Positions 37,801-52,800 of a stretch of DNA of 64,000 nt are shown here, piece by piece; position 1 is the first letter of the stretch, and each line of letters opens with the position of its first letter. The DNA comes from Sympetrum striolatum (Eukaryota > Arthropoda > Insecta > Odonata > Libellulidae). The translations under genes were made by a program, and so were the position numbers. The notes below the pieces were generated by a model. The model ran no database searches. It had not been told where the DNA came from and was given only the letters and a program-made list of their open reading frames with translations. The stretch lies in assembly GCA_947579665.1 (NCBI GenBank), contig OX388343.1, positions 90,066,254 through 90,130,253 of the forward strand, in the 5' to 3' direction.

Positions 37801-40800
37801 ATTAATTCCACCCTCTCGCTCGACTTCTTCAAAACGGGATTGAGCCTCAGCCATTAAGGTGAGAAAATAAACAGGCGCGGCAAGAAAAAAGTTATCTTAT
37901 GGGCGCGGTTTTCCAGGAAGTTCAAGGACGAGCCTCCTCAGCCGTCCTTCGGAAATGTTTCGGGAGACCGACGAACGCTTATATCTTCCATGGAAAACTC
38001 GCCCACATATTCGCTTTCGAATCACTTTTTCTTCGAAGGGGAGATACCGAAGAAACTCCAAGTCTTCCTTTGAAGGTCTATTTCCAGAAAAGGCAAGGTT
38101 TATTTCCAGAAAAGGCATTTAAGATGGTCTACCAGTGATATACATCCGTCTGAGTCTCTTAGAAGCTACCGTCTGGAATGGTAAGGAAGTTTAAGGAAGA
38201 GGATTTTAAAGGCAGATATAGAGCTGACTTTTAGACGGAGAGGAAATGAGTCATTTTTCTTTAAGGACACCCTTAAAGTTGATTATATAATATAACGTAA
38301 GAATAACGTAATTGTTCCGTATTCTTGCATATTTCGAAGCGATGAACAACAAAAACAAAGCAGCTATTTAATGTATGTACCTATTGTTAGTGAAATCGAT
38401 GTTCAGTATTTGAATTTAGCGTACTGATGAAGAAGGTGCATTCAGGATATTCATCTTTAAATATGTCCTATCAACAAAGATCAATTGGAACATCAATTGT
38501 CAAACATCCTTTTAATGTTGTGTGCCCCAATATTCTTGTGGTTAGTAAAAGCATGTTAAAATTTAGTTAATTTTCTTAGATACTAGGCTGTCATTTTAGG
38601 ATCGGATGCTTCACAATAAAGATTTTATTATACAGTAACCCCTGCAATTATTTCCTTCTAGGATACTTTTACTTAAAATTTTTGATCTTTTCGTCATCAA
38701 TATGTTCTTTGCGTATCAAGAATCTGAATGATTTAGCAACACAAAAATTCTCGATTCCATAAGATTCTCAATTCAGACGATCAGGGACAAAAAGGTATCC
38801 CACAATACTTGTCTATTGTGGAAATGATTCTAAGGCGTAAAACTTGCATTATTTAAGTCTTACTTCAGATTAACCTATATTCTATATTGTTATATTCCAA
38901 ATAAACGATCTTTCCAAAGCTCTACATGCGAATAAAACAATCGAAAGAATCAATATAAATTGTATTTCCCGCCGTCGTACATTGGTACATATTCCGCGTT
39001 CATGATAAATACCATATCCTAACCAATCCTTATTCAAACAGAAATCCCAAATAATGCAGTATTCGAGAAGAGGCGCTCGATGATATATTTCTAGCCAGAG
39101 ATAATATTATATGACAGGAGATTATATATTTATATCTCTTCATTGAGCATTCTCCGTAGAAGTAGATAAATAGACCAGTGGCCTAGCAACCCAATCATAG
39201 TTGATTCTAAGCAATTTATTACTTTGCCATAAACTAACGATTGAGAAAGATGACGCTTTTTGATGTACTAGTTCGATAAAATATACTTGTGGGGGCATTT
39301 CCCTTCGTCACTAAAAGAACGTCGATCAGAAATCGGTTATCGAGTTCGCTCAGCTGCGAATTGCTCTTTACTTCCTGCACTCTCATTCAGCCAATAGCAA
39401 AGCCCCGCCGTCACACTCCTTCGCAGGATAAGACGCTGTCTTATGTTTGTCATTTTTAACAAGAAAACAGCAGTTTCAACACCGCCGAGATTGTGCCTTA
39501 TCTTTTTAACAGTCGCTTATTCCCTATTGGCCGAAAACAGCCATCGCCCACCCGCGCCCCCTAATCTGGCGGGAATTTCCACGCAGGTCTACCGAACAAA
39601 AAATCTTCCTTAAGTTCCCTCTGAAAATATATATTTTCCCTACGTTTTCTGTAAAAATGAATACAATTTTAATCCAAAATAGAAAAGAAAATAAAAATTT
39701 CAAATATCTTATCCATTTTCACGTAATATGGGCAAGGATCATTACACAATTTCAGTATTGTCAATATCCGACATATGTGGTATTTTCTTTGGTGTTTTAT
39801 TAGTTACTGATTTTAATGATAAACAGAGGTGAAAAATAGCGGCATGACTGGGACTCGAACCCAGGTCTCCCACTTTCCGGGCAGGTATTCTAACCACTAA
39901 ACTACCATGCCGCATCAATCCCACTTCTGTTAAAGGGATGCTTTGTCAGTAATTTTCCAATCCTTGTTCCTTATTTCTGATTTTAATTTAACCAAATTGG
40001 TAATAAAATATTGGATATTATCAATGGATATTTAAATTAAATAGAAGACGAAATACTGGAAATATGTGGTACTACAATCAGGAAAGGTTTTGTAAACATC
40101 TAATCGTCTTAAAAATTGTCTACTTATTTATATTTAACAATATTTATATTTAATTCGAAACATCCGAGAGACCAAAAAATTTTCTGAGCATTTATCTTGC
40201 TCAACTGTTGTGGCTGTAGTTACGATAAAAACATACTGTGAAATTTTCCAGGAAAGTATCATTTGCTTGTCAATAGTGAAAATAGGTCTAGCATATCATT
40301 TACAAGTTCCCAACAGGGTGTAAACCTGTTGAAATTTTGCTGATGAATTCAAATAATTGAATCGGAAAACAAGATGGAAGATAAAATATTCCTGGTGACC
40401 TCTAACCACCCTTCTAAGTCAGTGATAACGCAATTGCGCAGAGGAAAGCGCTCTTCAAGTTCACGGTTTTCCAGGAAACTCCAGCCGAGATAACAATATC
40501 CACTGAACGGTCGCTCTAACTCCCGTTTATCTAAGTCTCACGTGCCATAAATTATCATGCTTATTAAGCTTGCGCAATGCATCTGTTTGAAAGCCATTGT
40601 TCGCGGCGGTAAAAGAAATGCAGTGTTAATAAAAGCGCTGCCGGCGAGGAACGTTTAATATCTTGGATGACTTCCTCGCCACCAAATGCCAAACAAAGAT
40701 GTGTTAACGAGCCGTGTTTCTAAAATGCTGATTTGTTTGTCGGAAGAATTCTCGAACAGCGATTGGAAGAGATGAGCGAAGTCACCCGATGACCCACAGA

Positions 40801-43800
40801 GAGGAAAAATTAGCACTTCGCACGTATGAATGAATACAGCTTGGCAAACTTAAGTGATAATTAGGATAGGTTGGGAATTTCGAGATTCCTACATTCCAGT
40901 TCAATTAAATTTTATTCTCTTAGTGATTAAAATGAATTTTTGTAAAAATCTTTCACAACTTGCAAGCTCTTTAGTGAAATAACAATAATAATTTAGAAAA
41001 GGTCAGACTCATCGTGAATGTCTCTATTTTCAAACACTTAAGAGTAAGTTAAGTGTTTAAGGCTCAAAAAATGGCAAATTCATACATTTCAGATTGAAAA
41101 AAATAATGGCACAGGAATAAAATGAGTTGCATGGATATATTTGAATTTATTACAGAAATTACTTTAAAATTAGATATATATTTTACATGATCACTTTCTG
41201 TAAAAATGTGAGCTTATCGCATTTATCTTATTTACTGATTACCTTTATTTATAAAAGAATATTGTCGCACACGACTGAGCAGTTGTTAAGGCTGTTTAGC
41301 CTAGTATAGAAAAATATTTACGCTCCATAAAGCAAGGCAGAATTTCCGATAAGCATCTGGAACCGTTAAAACAAAAACCTCCCTTCGTAATTACATATTT
41401 TGAGAAATCTCTCTTAAAATAATACGAAAATAATTGAAGGACGAAGAGAAGGATTTTTTTCCGGATATTTTATCTCCTCACCTACGAGCACAGGAATCAC
41501 CACTTGGTTTCCCAGATTATGATGCATTCTAAGAAATTGGGCGGCACCGGAACCGATCATTGAAACAAATCATCTCTTTGATGGCCTTCGAAAATAACGA
41601 GACGATGGAAATACGTCACACACCACGAAGTCCTTCAAAAGCTATGAAATAACTGGACCGAAAAATTACGCTGCGATTCCCGTGACGTCAAAGATCAAAC
41701 TAATATCCTCTGAACGAAAAAATGCGTCATTTCGGAAGAATAAATACCCTGTAAAAATCCTATATTTCATATAGGCTTGAAGTCTTGCCATAAATACAAG
41801 AACATCACACTCTAGATTAGCAGACAATACGTATCTACCGTCATTTATTGCTAGGAATTCAATTTATTTCTCTTTTAAGGAGAATTTTAACTATTTTTAT
41901 GAGTGTTTTAAGATATTTAGGACATCTTAATCAGTAGCCAACTAGCAGTGAAACCTTTTCTCAAGTTCGTTTTTCCTAAGGATTTATCCTAGATAAAAAG
42001 TATTACTATTATAAGGGTTAGGATCACTTTTCACTTACCTGAAAAGTAATCCTAACCCTTTTCCACCTATGAGTGGGCGTCTGTAAGTATCTTATATATT
42101 GATTTATTGTAATCTCATTAATTCATAGCTTCTAATAAATGCATTATCTATCCTTTATAACCTTTATTCACTGGAGTTAATGTAACACTTTCTTATCGAC
42201 TTCAACATTTTTAACGAATTTTAACAGCAAATACGGAACATCTAGAAATTTTACTTTTAGGGTATAAATTTGGTAATGTATTTTTGGATATTTAATATAG
42301 AAATTTATATTTGAGGAAATCTAGAAACTTATGTCAGTTCAACCTAAAGGTTAACGTTAAATAAACAACCTTTTTTTAAAACTGCTGAACTTTATATTCG
42401 AATACACACATAATATAGTCAAAGGGAACTGGATTTCCTACTAGAAAACAAAGTGTCAACAGCAAATAACTCGAGAGCAAGGAAACGGTTCATCGAAATC
42501 GGAGTACGAAACATACCGTTGTATGACTATGATGCTGAGCTGCAGTAGAAACATAGTAGTTTGGAAACAAAGTAGATGTAGAGTAACAGAGAAAAAATAA
42601 AATGAAATAGATCATCGAGTGAATATTAATGGAGTCTTTTAAGCTATAAATGAAGAGAGAAGGTTGACAAAAAACAATTGAAAAATGAGAAAAATCAATT
42701 GAAAGTACACTGATAGTCTCTTATAGGTAGAAATAGAATGTATCTATAAGTGGCATCTATCATGGAAAAGACCAAGGTAGCACTATGGGAAAGTGGTGAT
42801 GGGTTGAAATTAGAAATCTAGAGTAATGATGTAGAATTAGTAGGGAGTAGAAAGACAGTCTTGCTACCAACCACTTCTCTTTTTGATAACCCAAGATAAT
42901 TACCTAATTAGAATATTAATTGCTCAATCAGAATATTTCCATCGCTAACCACTGCTAACGTAAACACACATTCTCTACGAATTACAATATGTTCTGATAT
43001 TTCCACAAGAATTCCCATTAAACTTCAGAAGAGTCTTGATTCATCGCTATAAAGAACCACAAAAGGTCGCGTCATATGCTTACGATAAAAAAAGAATGAT
43101 GTCACGTTTGGAACTCTCTTTGAGAGAGTGGCGCATTTTCGTGAATTCGTGATTTTACGCGCATCTCAGCTCGTGACCTACTTAAGCGAGCACACTCTCC
43201 CAATGTAGCCTAATTCTTAGGCCGTTCCGAAGAAAGTGCTAGTGGACTCAAAAATTCAAAACATAGACGAAATTGAAGAGAAAATATCAGAAAAAAACCT
43301 CGCAAGGAATGAATCTAGGCTAGAATCGATTTGAGAAACCTTATAATTGAAATTGACTTATATTCCTCATGTTAAAGACATAAGCCAATTAGTTGGAATT
43401 AATTTTTTTCTACTGAACCGACTTCTTATTTAGCATGAGCTGTTACAGCTTTCACTTCAATCATGTAGCCTTCTTGAATCACAAAGTGGATATCCAATAT
43501 GATGTTCACCAAAAAGGATCAAAGATAGAAAATTAATCTTGACAGCCCAAGATAGTTTCAAATGAAAACTTTCACACGGAAATCCACGGAAAAGAACTTA
43601 CATTCTATTTCCCAATCTAAAAATTGAAAGTTTCGTCATCTAATTAAGCATTTGTTTCGCTATCGAAATGTGATAAAAAAAATCTTTAGAGAAGCTTGTG
43701 TGAAATAAAAATTCCAACCTTTGGACCTATGAATAAGACGAATGAATCAAGAGATCAGTTCAGCAATTCACGCGGAATAGAGTGAAAGACGTCATGTCTT

Positions 43801-46800
43801 GTATTCTCAACCACGCAGGCGTCAAAAGCTTTGAGTTTTTTATAGGAATCCCACTCAAAAATTTGATATTATTCGAAAGAAATAATTAAAGCACAAGATT
43901 CCAATACTACATTATATTCTAAAAAATTGAAACAGAAATAACATCAAATAGTCAATTTAAGCAAGATGGTGATGATCCCTAACAACTATATTAATCACTT
44001 TACAATGCTTCCAACTAAGGACTTTACAACTACGTCATCAGCCACTTTATTTATAAAGGATAAAAGGATGAGCCTATCAACGAGAGTGATAAAGAAAATC
44101 AATTATAAGGTTTCTCTTTGCTGCAATATTATCCATAAAATGAAAGGAGATTAAATCATGATAACATACACATACGTTCAGCAAATTTAACTGGTGAATC
44201 AATAACTCACTAGGAAATACTGCTACCCTTCTCGAAGAAAGAAGTGGGAAAACTTATAAGAACGACTATTAGATTATCATCTGTGAGACCAGAAACGTGG
44301 GTGCATTGTTGGAGTAATTCCTGAAACCATGTAGACTGTAAAAGAATCAGTATTATCATATTTACGTTGAATATTAAATAAATCAAATCTATCATTAAGT
44401 ATAAATTTTTAAAGAACTCTATTGTAAGTTATTTTTTATTTTATTAATAGAAGTAAAAAAATGTTTATATACACAGACATTGTCAATAAATTTCATAGAA
44501 AAATTTTCTTTCAAAATTAACATTAATATTACAAAAATTCCCCATTCCTCTCAAACTGTCCATTAACCTTTGGGAAATTCGACTTTCGCTCGTCGTTAAG
44601 TAAGTCATCGTCAAGGATATGTCACACCGTGAACACGATGGGGAATTTCTCAACGTATTTCCCTCCTCTTTCATGGATATGAGGTCCACAGAGGAACTTC
44701 CTTCTAAGATGCACCAAATCTTCCGGTCCTGGTTTTCTCGGAATGAGGTTACTTCCCCATAATAAACCAAAATTTCCTATATTTTAAAGATAGAAGATTT
44801 GAATACCTCAAAGTGGAAAGCAACATTTCATTCCATGAAGACATTAAACCAAATCCCGTATTTAATATCATTATTATTCGGATAAAAATGTCTCTTAATG
44901 TTTGAAATTAATGCTCAAAAGGATAATACTTTCGAAAATACCATAAATATTCTCCGTTAACTAGAACCTTTTCACGTTCATGCACGTTGTGAATAAATGA
45001 GAGCATGAACTTCGCTCTTAGGAAAACCCAACGCAACAAAAACCGAATTTAACTAGTTCAGAGTCATACGCAACAGCATATTTTGCAAAAGACCATCGAG
45101 AGATAAAATTTAACGGCTTCGGACCAACGCCAAGAAAAATAAAAAAATGGCACATCCTGGAAATTTATAGCCTTTAAGTATCAACTCGGAAATGGGTTAA
45201 TATCCTGTGACAGTTATTGATTTTTTCTTTGACGTTCAATTATATATGATAAAGAATAATGAGCGTGTTCTAAAAACATTACAAAGTTCCTCATAGTAAC
45301 GAGCAGCAGAAATAACCATACTCTCTGATTGACTGGGATAACGTATGAGTACGTTATACTCTTATTTTCGCACAGTATTATACACTAATCTTATAATGGA
45401 AAATTCTTGAAAAATTAATCCCCACTAATTTAAAATACTGGAATCCGTAGGTATTTCTAGTTTAGCAGTCAGCGCTACATCAAAGAAGGGATAAGAAGAT
45501 TCAAGGTTATAAACATAAACTGCGCTCTGAAGATATATCAAACAAAAATAAAATTCCTAGGAAAAAGCAGGCTGTAATTCCATCATATCAAGATAAGTCT
45601 ATTGTTTCAGTTCTTTTTCTCATCCGCAAATGCCATTGTCTCCCCGCAAAAATTGCAAGAGCGATTGATTTATCGTCATCAGCTTCTAAAGAACCTCCGT
45701 CGACATCCCATAAACAGGTTTTAAACAATAATTTGCCGATTCGAGCACCCGATATTTTGGCCTTGAAATTCAGGATTTTTCGCAAAAGGTTCTGTGGAAG
45801 AGCATGTGGAACCGTAATATGGAACATAAACGATGGACCAAAAAGGAAATTGAATTCTTTTCTAGGAATTGAACGATGTCCTAGAGCCCATCCTTGGAGT
45901 ATATTTCTATGCATTTTGAAAGAAAATGGAACAACGTGCAATGAGGGGAACAGAAATGGGACAAGGCTACAACTAATGGAGAGGTTAGCGCCATTTTGAT
46001 AAGCTTCTTGTAACATTTATTTAAAGTTCGATTTATTGGGTTAATCGATACAAAAACTCAAAGCTCGGTAAAATCCTTTCCTGCGTAAGAGGGACTAAAG
46101 ATAAACGATTGACGTTGCCTATGACGACTGTTTAAACCCAATTTGGGAGTAGTTTCTAATAATTTTTCGACAGTTCCGTCAGATTGAACGTTTTTACTCA
46201 CACCCGAAGATTTTTAATGTATGGAAGGAAAAAAACTGGTTCGCTCTAGTGACCTCATTCTTTGCCTTCTCAATTTCTCAAGATTTTCGATCGTTCGTCG
46301 ATTGTTGGGATATAATTGGAAAATATATGTATCGATCGGTAAAATTTGTGCGAGTTCGTATTTCTACGAAAGCATAAAAATCATAAGAAAATAAATATCT
46401 TAGAAGCAAGATCATCTCTTCAAAAAGGAACACAAAGAATTATTGCACACACAATTGTGAGGAATGTTATCTGTGAAGCGTCCAAGCGCTAATGAGAGAT
46501 TATTTCTCAATTTCCAACGAAATTCCACCGACTCACAAATTTTACACATCGCTGGGATAACGTGCTGATGTGGTTTAAATGTTAGCCGAGGTTCATTCAT
46601 TAGCCCTTTGGAGTAACAACTACGGGAATGCTTTACCAAAATCTCATAAAGACATCGATCGGGTTTAATAATAATAATAATAATAATGGCGTCTTATTTT
46701 TTGAGCGAATTAACCTCTTCACTTAATTTTATTTGCATTTTATTTTATTAATATCACACACACACACAACATACACAGACAACCATTTCCTAACCTGAAA

Positions 46801-49800
46801 AATCCGATTAGCCGGGATTCGAACCCGGGACCGAGAGGTTGAAGCGATAACGCGCTAGCACGTTAACCACTCCACCACCACGGCCGGTGTCTCAATATAC
46901 TAAAGAATGTGAGATAATGCTTAAATATACATTGATGAATGAGACTGGTATTGATAGGTTGCAATATAATTTTTGTTTCAGTGTAAATCACCTTGAAATC
47001 TTGTGTAAGCATCAACAACGGTGAGGAAATTGTCGCTCCTAAATATACTCTGTTAGGTTTCCAAAGCAATGTATGAGCATCATGTAGTCAGATCTAGAAA
47101 ACAAAATCTTTAGAATCTTTGCATCGTTTTCTGATAATTGTTAATTTACTATTATATTTTAGATTTTTAGACTAGGCGATTCCCTTTAGCCGTAGAAAGA
47201 GAGCTGAATTGAACAAGTTAACCGATTTTCGTCTGTATCTGATATATGAGAGAAGACGAGATTAAAGATAAAAAATGATTCACAATCTGTATGAAGACGA
47301 AAAGCAAAGTCAAGGTTACAATGTAGTATATTCTCAAGACAGATTTAGGTGTTAGAGGTTATTTCCTGGTTCAGCATTTTAAAAATAATCATGTGCATAG
47401 AAGAATTTATAAAAAAATAACGACTTTTACGCATCCGAATAGTCTGAGTATTGTCGATAAGATGTACGAGTTAGATACCATCTCGGTTATTCCCCTAAAA
47501 TAAATTTGAGCTAAGAAATCATAGATATGCATCTAAATTTATATTTAAACTAACTGAAAAAATCCTGCAACTTTTTACGTCACCGCTTGGGTACATGCGA
47601 ACTTCTAAGTGGTGAGAGAGAAGGGAAACAAGATGATTTGAGAATATTAGGAAAAGTTTAGGAAAAAATCACTGAGTTATTCAACTATTGAATTGCGAAT
47701 AACAACTGCACAACTCAAAAAGAATCAACCGGTCAAATAATAATCAATTAATGAAAACAGCGAGTGATAGAATCTGAATGTTATTTAATTAAAAGCCAAA
47801 AGACAGAAATTTTTATGCTTAATTTTTTTTGCGTTTAAACCTTACCTTTAACGCTTTAAATCAAAAGTAGAAAATAACACCTTTAAATATATTTAATGAG
47901 ATATTGAACTTGTACATACTACAAAATTGGTTTTGAATTTTTAATCACTCAATAAAAGAGATGTATTTAAATTTCGATGGCTGAGATTACGTAAATCAAT
48001 TCATAACAAACAAACAAAACAATTTTACCCCTCGATGAATAATTTTCAACACAACAAAAAGCTGAAATTTAAATATCGTTACAGGGACTGCGGTCTCAAA
48101 TTCGCTAAATCTGGAGCACTTTAATGATGAATCGATTTCATAATCCGAGGTCGTCCCACATGTGGAAATATTGCGAAAGCAATGAACTTGAAGCACTCGC
48201 TAAGGACATGGCTGCTATGCCATCCCGAAACATCAAATGAAAAAAAAAGAATGGACTCTCGCAGATTAACAACGCGTCATAATTTACTTTCAAACCCCAT
48301 GACCCGCAGTCAGAGAGCCAAGAGATCCACGTCTTGGGCCGCAATTAGAGGCGAAAAGCGAAGATAACTTAGGAACAAAAAGATAGCGAATCCAGAGCGA
48401 TAAGAATCGGGGGAATGAACTGATGATACACACGTCATTTTCAAATCGCTCTCGATATATGAGTTATTATTTTTATCGTCAAATAATGCCCGCTCTTATC
48501 GAAGAATTGTGCAATGTCAAGGTTTCTCTAACTGAGGCTACGAAAACGATGCAGAGAAAAAACTACGACTTATCATAGCGGAAATGTTTCTCAATTTTGT
48601 ACAGAGCAAGGATTACCCCCCCTGGAATACGAATCGGAAAACTATTGCACAGCTATTATAAGGGCAACAAACAGTGCCTTGAAGTGCGATTCTTTCACTT
48701 TAATGATAAAATAGAGAATGAGACGTGAAATCGAACATGTTTTGAAGTACAGCTCTATCAACCGGTGTCGAAGACTGTTTTCCGACAAATACAAAAGAAG
48801 GGAGGAAGAGATAGAGATATGAAGAACGACATGCAACAGCTACAACACAAAAGAGTCAAAAAAATTAGAAAATGGGTAATAACAAATAACTCATAAAATT
48901 CTCAGTGGGGAAACTTTGCCTCTCATACGTGACGATGGGCCTAGGTCAAATAATGTCAAACATAGCAACCTGGTGAAATATTTTAAAATTTGGGTCCAAG
49001 CAATTGTTTTCAACACGGAACATTAACAACTTAACTTTTCCTATCCGCAAAGAACGGAAATTCCTGAAGAAAAGATTTTCCTGCCCTAATGAAACTGAAT
49101 CAATTTAACTATTTTATAGAATCAAGTAATTCTACTAAGTACAAACATTCCTTTTCCGTGTTGATGACATTGAGACCAACTCTCTTTAAATCATCTCTTG
49201 TGACCTAATATGCCTTAGTGCTTAAAATTACGTGAACGACCGTCCAAAACATAATATATCATTTCGCTTTTTCTTTCCAGTTGGAAATACGAACGATGCT
49301 TCACCATTATCCAGCAGATCGCTAGACGCTACGCTATCTCATTCCTCATTTACGAGAAGAACAAACAATGTTAATACTCAATTAAAAGTGCCGAGCTTGA
49401 GATAAGACTTAAGCTGTGAGGCTATTCCATAAAACGTACTGGATGATAGCATTTCTCAATATGAATATTTTCCTCAATCGATATCCATATCCCATTATAC
49501 TGAAAAACTGCATTACGAAATTAAAACAAGATAAATTAGTCTGCGAAGTATTTCACCTCATTTTTCATCAGCGTTTATTTTGATCAATGGGATTTGATAG
49601 TAATAGTTATGACTATCAAATCCCTTTGATATATTTAGATAATTATAATTAGCTTAATTGGAAAAGGTTGGTTTTGGAAGGAAACGATTAAACCTTTTAG
49701 AAGAGATCGCAGAGTTACAGAAGCGCACAAGAGCGCAAAACTTTCTTCGAAAAAGTGCAGAAAAGTTTGAAATGGAAAGCGTTTTGTTCAAAAATGGGAT

Positions 49801-52800
49801 ATAAAATACATCACTAATTTATCGATGGATATCGAAATTTAAAAATCGCGATAAGCGCATGATAACAATATATATATATATAACATATTTTCAACCCACA
49901 GGTAGAGTATATTCCCGTAATTTTAAAATTTATACAAGTAAACAGACTTCTTTTATTATTTTAGATTATGAACCAATCGAAGTCATTGAAAGAATTGCAG
50001 AAATCTTTGTGCAAGCAACTAGATTCTAAATTACGCGGAGAAAATGGCAAAAGAAGCGGATGTTTATCTTTTAACTCTCGTTTTCCGCAGAATTTCTTTA
50101 ATCTTCGAGTACCACATGGCATTAAATCATAGAAAGTGAGAACGAAAGGGAAGATGAATGAACCCTTAGAGAGGTCAAGAATAATCGAATGCTCACCCAA
50201 TGGTTAGTGCCAGGACCTTTGCACTGCACCAGACGCTCTCCCTTTCCATTGAAGAGGACGATGGCGGAGTGGGTGGCGCCCCTGCAATTGCGCAAAAAGA
50301 AATTAATATTAACAATTTGGTTACGATTTTTAAACTATAAATAGAAAATGGCAAATTTTGCAATAGAGGTTAAAGTGCGGTGATATCACAGACATAAAAT
50401 ATGTTACAATGACCCGCAGAAATATACTACCCTTCAAACTCTGAATTAGAAGCTTTAGAATGAATTTGCAAGGTATGCCTTATTTAAATTAGTAATCCAA
50501 GGGTGTAAAAGCATTCATAAACTATAAAAACGTAAACTATTGGGACAATGGAGAGAAAATCGTTTTAGCAGAGCTATCTAATTACAATAACTATTCTCAT
50601 AAAATATACGTACGTGTTATATGTTAGTGCGGAGCAAACATTCGGTGTGCAAAGACAGAATTTCATCGTCTTCAACCAATCATTTTAGATATTCTGTAAA
50701 ATTTATTAAAATATTACTTCAACTAAGATGGGTATTATTGAAGGTATTTGGATGGGAAGAATTAATTAAAAGTCTACCGTGGAATATTTTTAGGGCGCAA
50801 GACTATCTGAAAACTTAATCGCAGTAGCGGTAAATTAATAGCAGTGATCACCAAATCTTTCCAAATAATAATGGAAGGAGCGGAAAAAGAAAATGAAATA
50901 AGGTAATGGAACTGTTTCCACGGAACATTTCAAGAATGCTTTTTGTTGGCTTTAAGGAGCATCAACGTCTAGCAAATAGCGGATTATAATTCCATTTACT
51001 CAGTCATTTCCTTTACATTCATGTAAATTGTCTGATTCATTACTGCGTTTTCTTTCAAATACATTCCGTGGTTTTTAATCGAACACACAAATATGAAGGA
51101 TTTAAGAATGGGATTTAAACGACACTCGATCAATTCTCTCATTTCATCAATCCTTCGACAAGCTGTACTGGAATGTCTTGTATTCTAGAAATCTTCTCGT
51201 CGAAATATTCCAAATCTATTCTAATTTCTCACGCTACAAACCCTCACATTAGGATAAACCTCGTCTTAAGAGCATGTAATTTTTTTATTTTAAGGACTGA
51301 TTAAAAAACCGCTTAATAGCAGTGAATGCTCTACTAAGCCTAAATTTCTTTGAATCTTAATGAAAATCTACAACATTTATAAACAGAAAGTAAATGGAAT
51401 TACTACTATATCACGCGGAAATAGAACAAATGAGATACGTTATGAAATAATTTAGCTTCCCAGAAAATAGACATCTAACAGCTATATTCTTGAGAATCAT
51501 CACGTGAACAATATTGAGCTAAAACTTCTTTCGTACAATGAGCTTGCTATAGTGTATGATCGGTCGCGATAAATTCAAAATTAATAAACCTGATTTTTCG
51601 TGCCAATTCACAAGGAATAAATTCGACTTATCCTTGTAAAAAATGGAATAAAGCTAAAAGAACTCGATCAAGATAAACTCGTTTACGCATGCTCAAGCTC
51701 TCTTAAAATAGATGTGTCGAATTCCCGCGAAATTAAATCTCTCATTTCAGTGATCGTGAAGCAATTATCGTTGGTTGTTGCCCTCGGACTCGAGAGAATC
51801 TTCCAAGTGACCTCCGAGATGACAGCAGTGGTCCAAAGACGCTTTCGGCAGCAGAACAGCCCAATAGGTGTAGCAACCATTTGGGTCAAGGGTATAGAAC
51901 GCCCTCCAGAGAATGGACTCGATTGTTGCCCGATAAGTGCATTAGATGGGCAGGTAGGAAACTGATAGAAAGACAACCTCTGGGCCATTGGGATGATAAA
52001 TGATATCCTCAAGCGTTTCCTTCCATTCAAAGCACTGAAGCAAACGATTCTTCTTCGCAATGAAGCTGCGATCGAAATAACTGGTAGAGCTATACGTTCG
52101 CGAATATTTTCTGAGAAGTGGACCGAGCGAAATTCAATAGTTTAATTGAAGAGCTGGCGAAGCATTAAATGGAAATGATATTCAAGATACCACGCATGAA
52201 TAGAGAAAACATCAAACCCAACCCCAAAAAATTACGTAAATCGAGCTTAACAAGTAATACATGCTAGTTCCGCAAAAGCAAGGAAACATAAAACACGCAT
52301 GTTTCTACATTTTTACTATCTACATTGTTATTATTTTATTTTGCGAACCTACGTAGTTAGGTCGAATTGTCGAGCAACTCCTCCTCGCAAATATAGCTCG
52401 CTTTCGCTATTCCTGACTTGGGACATTAAGATGAATCTTAAATATGCAATGCGAGGAATTTCGCGTAATGTCTTTTATTTTACGCTTATTTGCAAATTTC
52501 ATGAGTTACTGGAAACTGAAAGAGGAAATTCCCGAGCCCTTTGTACATTTACTATGCTCCTTCATTATACATCATAAAAACTTTTAAAATAACTTTGACC
52601 GAAGTCAAGTCAGAATTTACCATTCGGTTTCGAGAGCATATTCATCAATATTTCTTTGTCATTCATTTTAGATTCTCGAGGGTACATCCTGATATTCAAA
52701 GAAATCGTATTAAGCCCTTAAGAAGGGAATTCCTCCTCACTACACCATTCAAACTCTTTTTCACCTTTTCCCGCTTTTCAACACATCCATCTCCAAACGA

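Larger units (their letters stand above)
34350..50196 (-). other. NAGK intron 2
   Basis: The largest intron, 15.8 kb, GTGAGC to TTCACAG. It holds a foldback pair (36.7-37.04 kb), a promoter-plus-exon-like stretch on the plus strand (37.74-37.86 kb), a GC-rich island (39.38-39.6 kb), two SINEs (39.84 and 46.77 kb), and hairpins at 42.0 and 49.6 kb. The longest stray frame (45588-46016, minus) is unrecognised and overlapped by a plus-strand frame. Confidence 0.75.

Noticed and set aside
45588..46016. 142-codon minus-strand frame
   Set aside because: No recognised motif, low-complexity hydrophobic start, and an 88-codon frame overlaps on the other strand.
46804..46887. Functional tRNA-Ser gene
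   Set aside because: The head is followed by the same repeat body as at 54530, and the acceptor pairing is poor, so a SINE is more likely.
51683..52060. 125-codon minus-strand frame with an 83-codon plus-strand partner
   Set aside because: No family motif on either strand; lies inside NAGK intron 1 with no splice sites joining it to anything.
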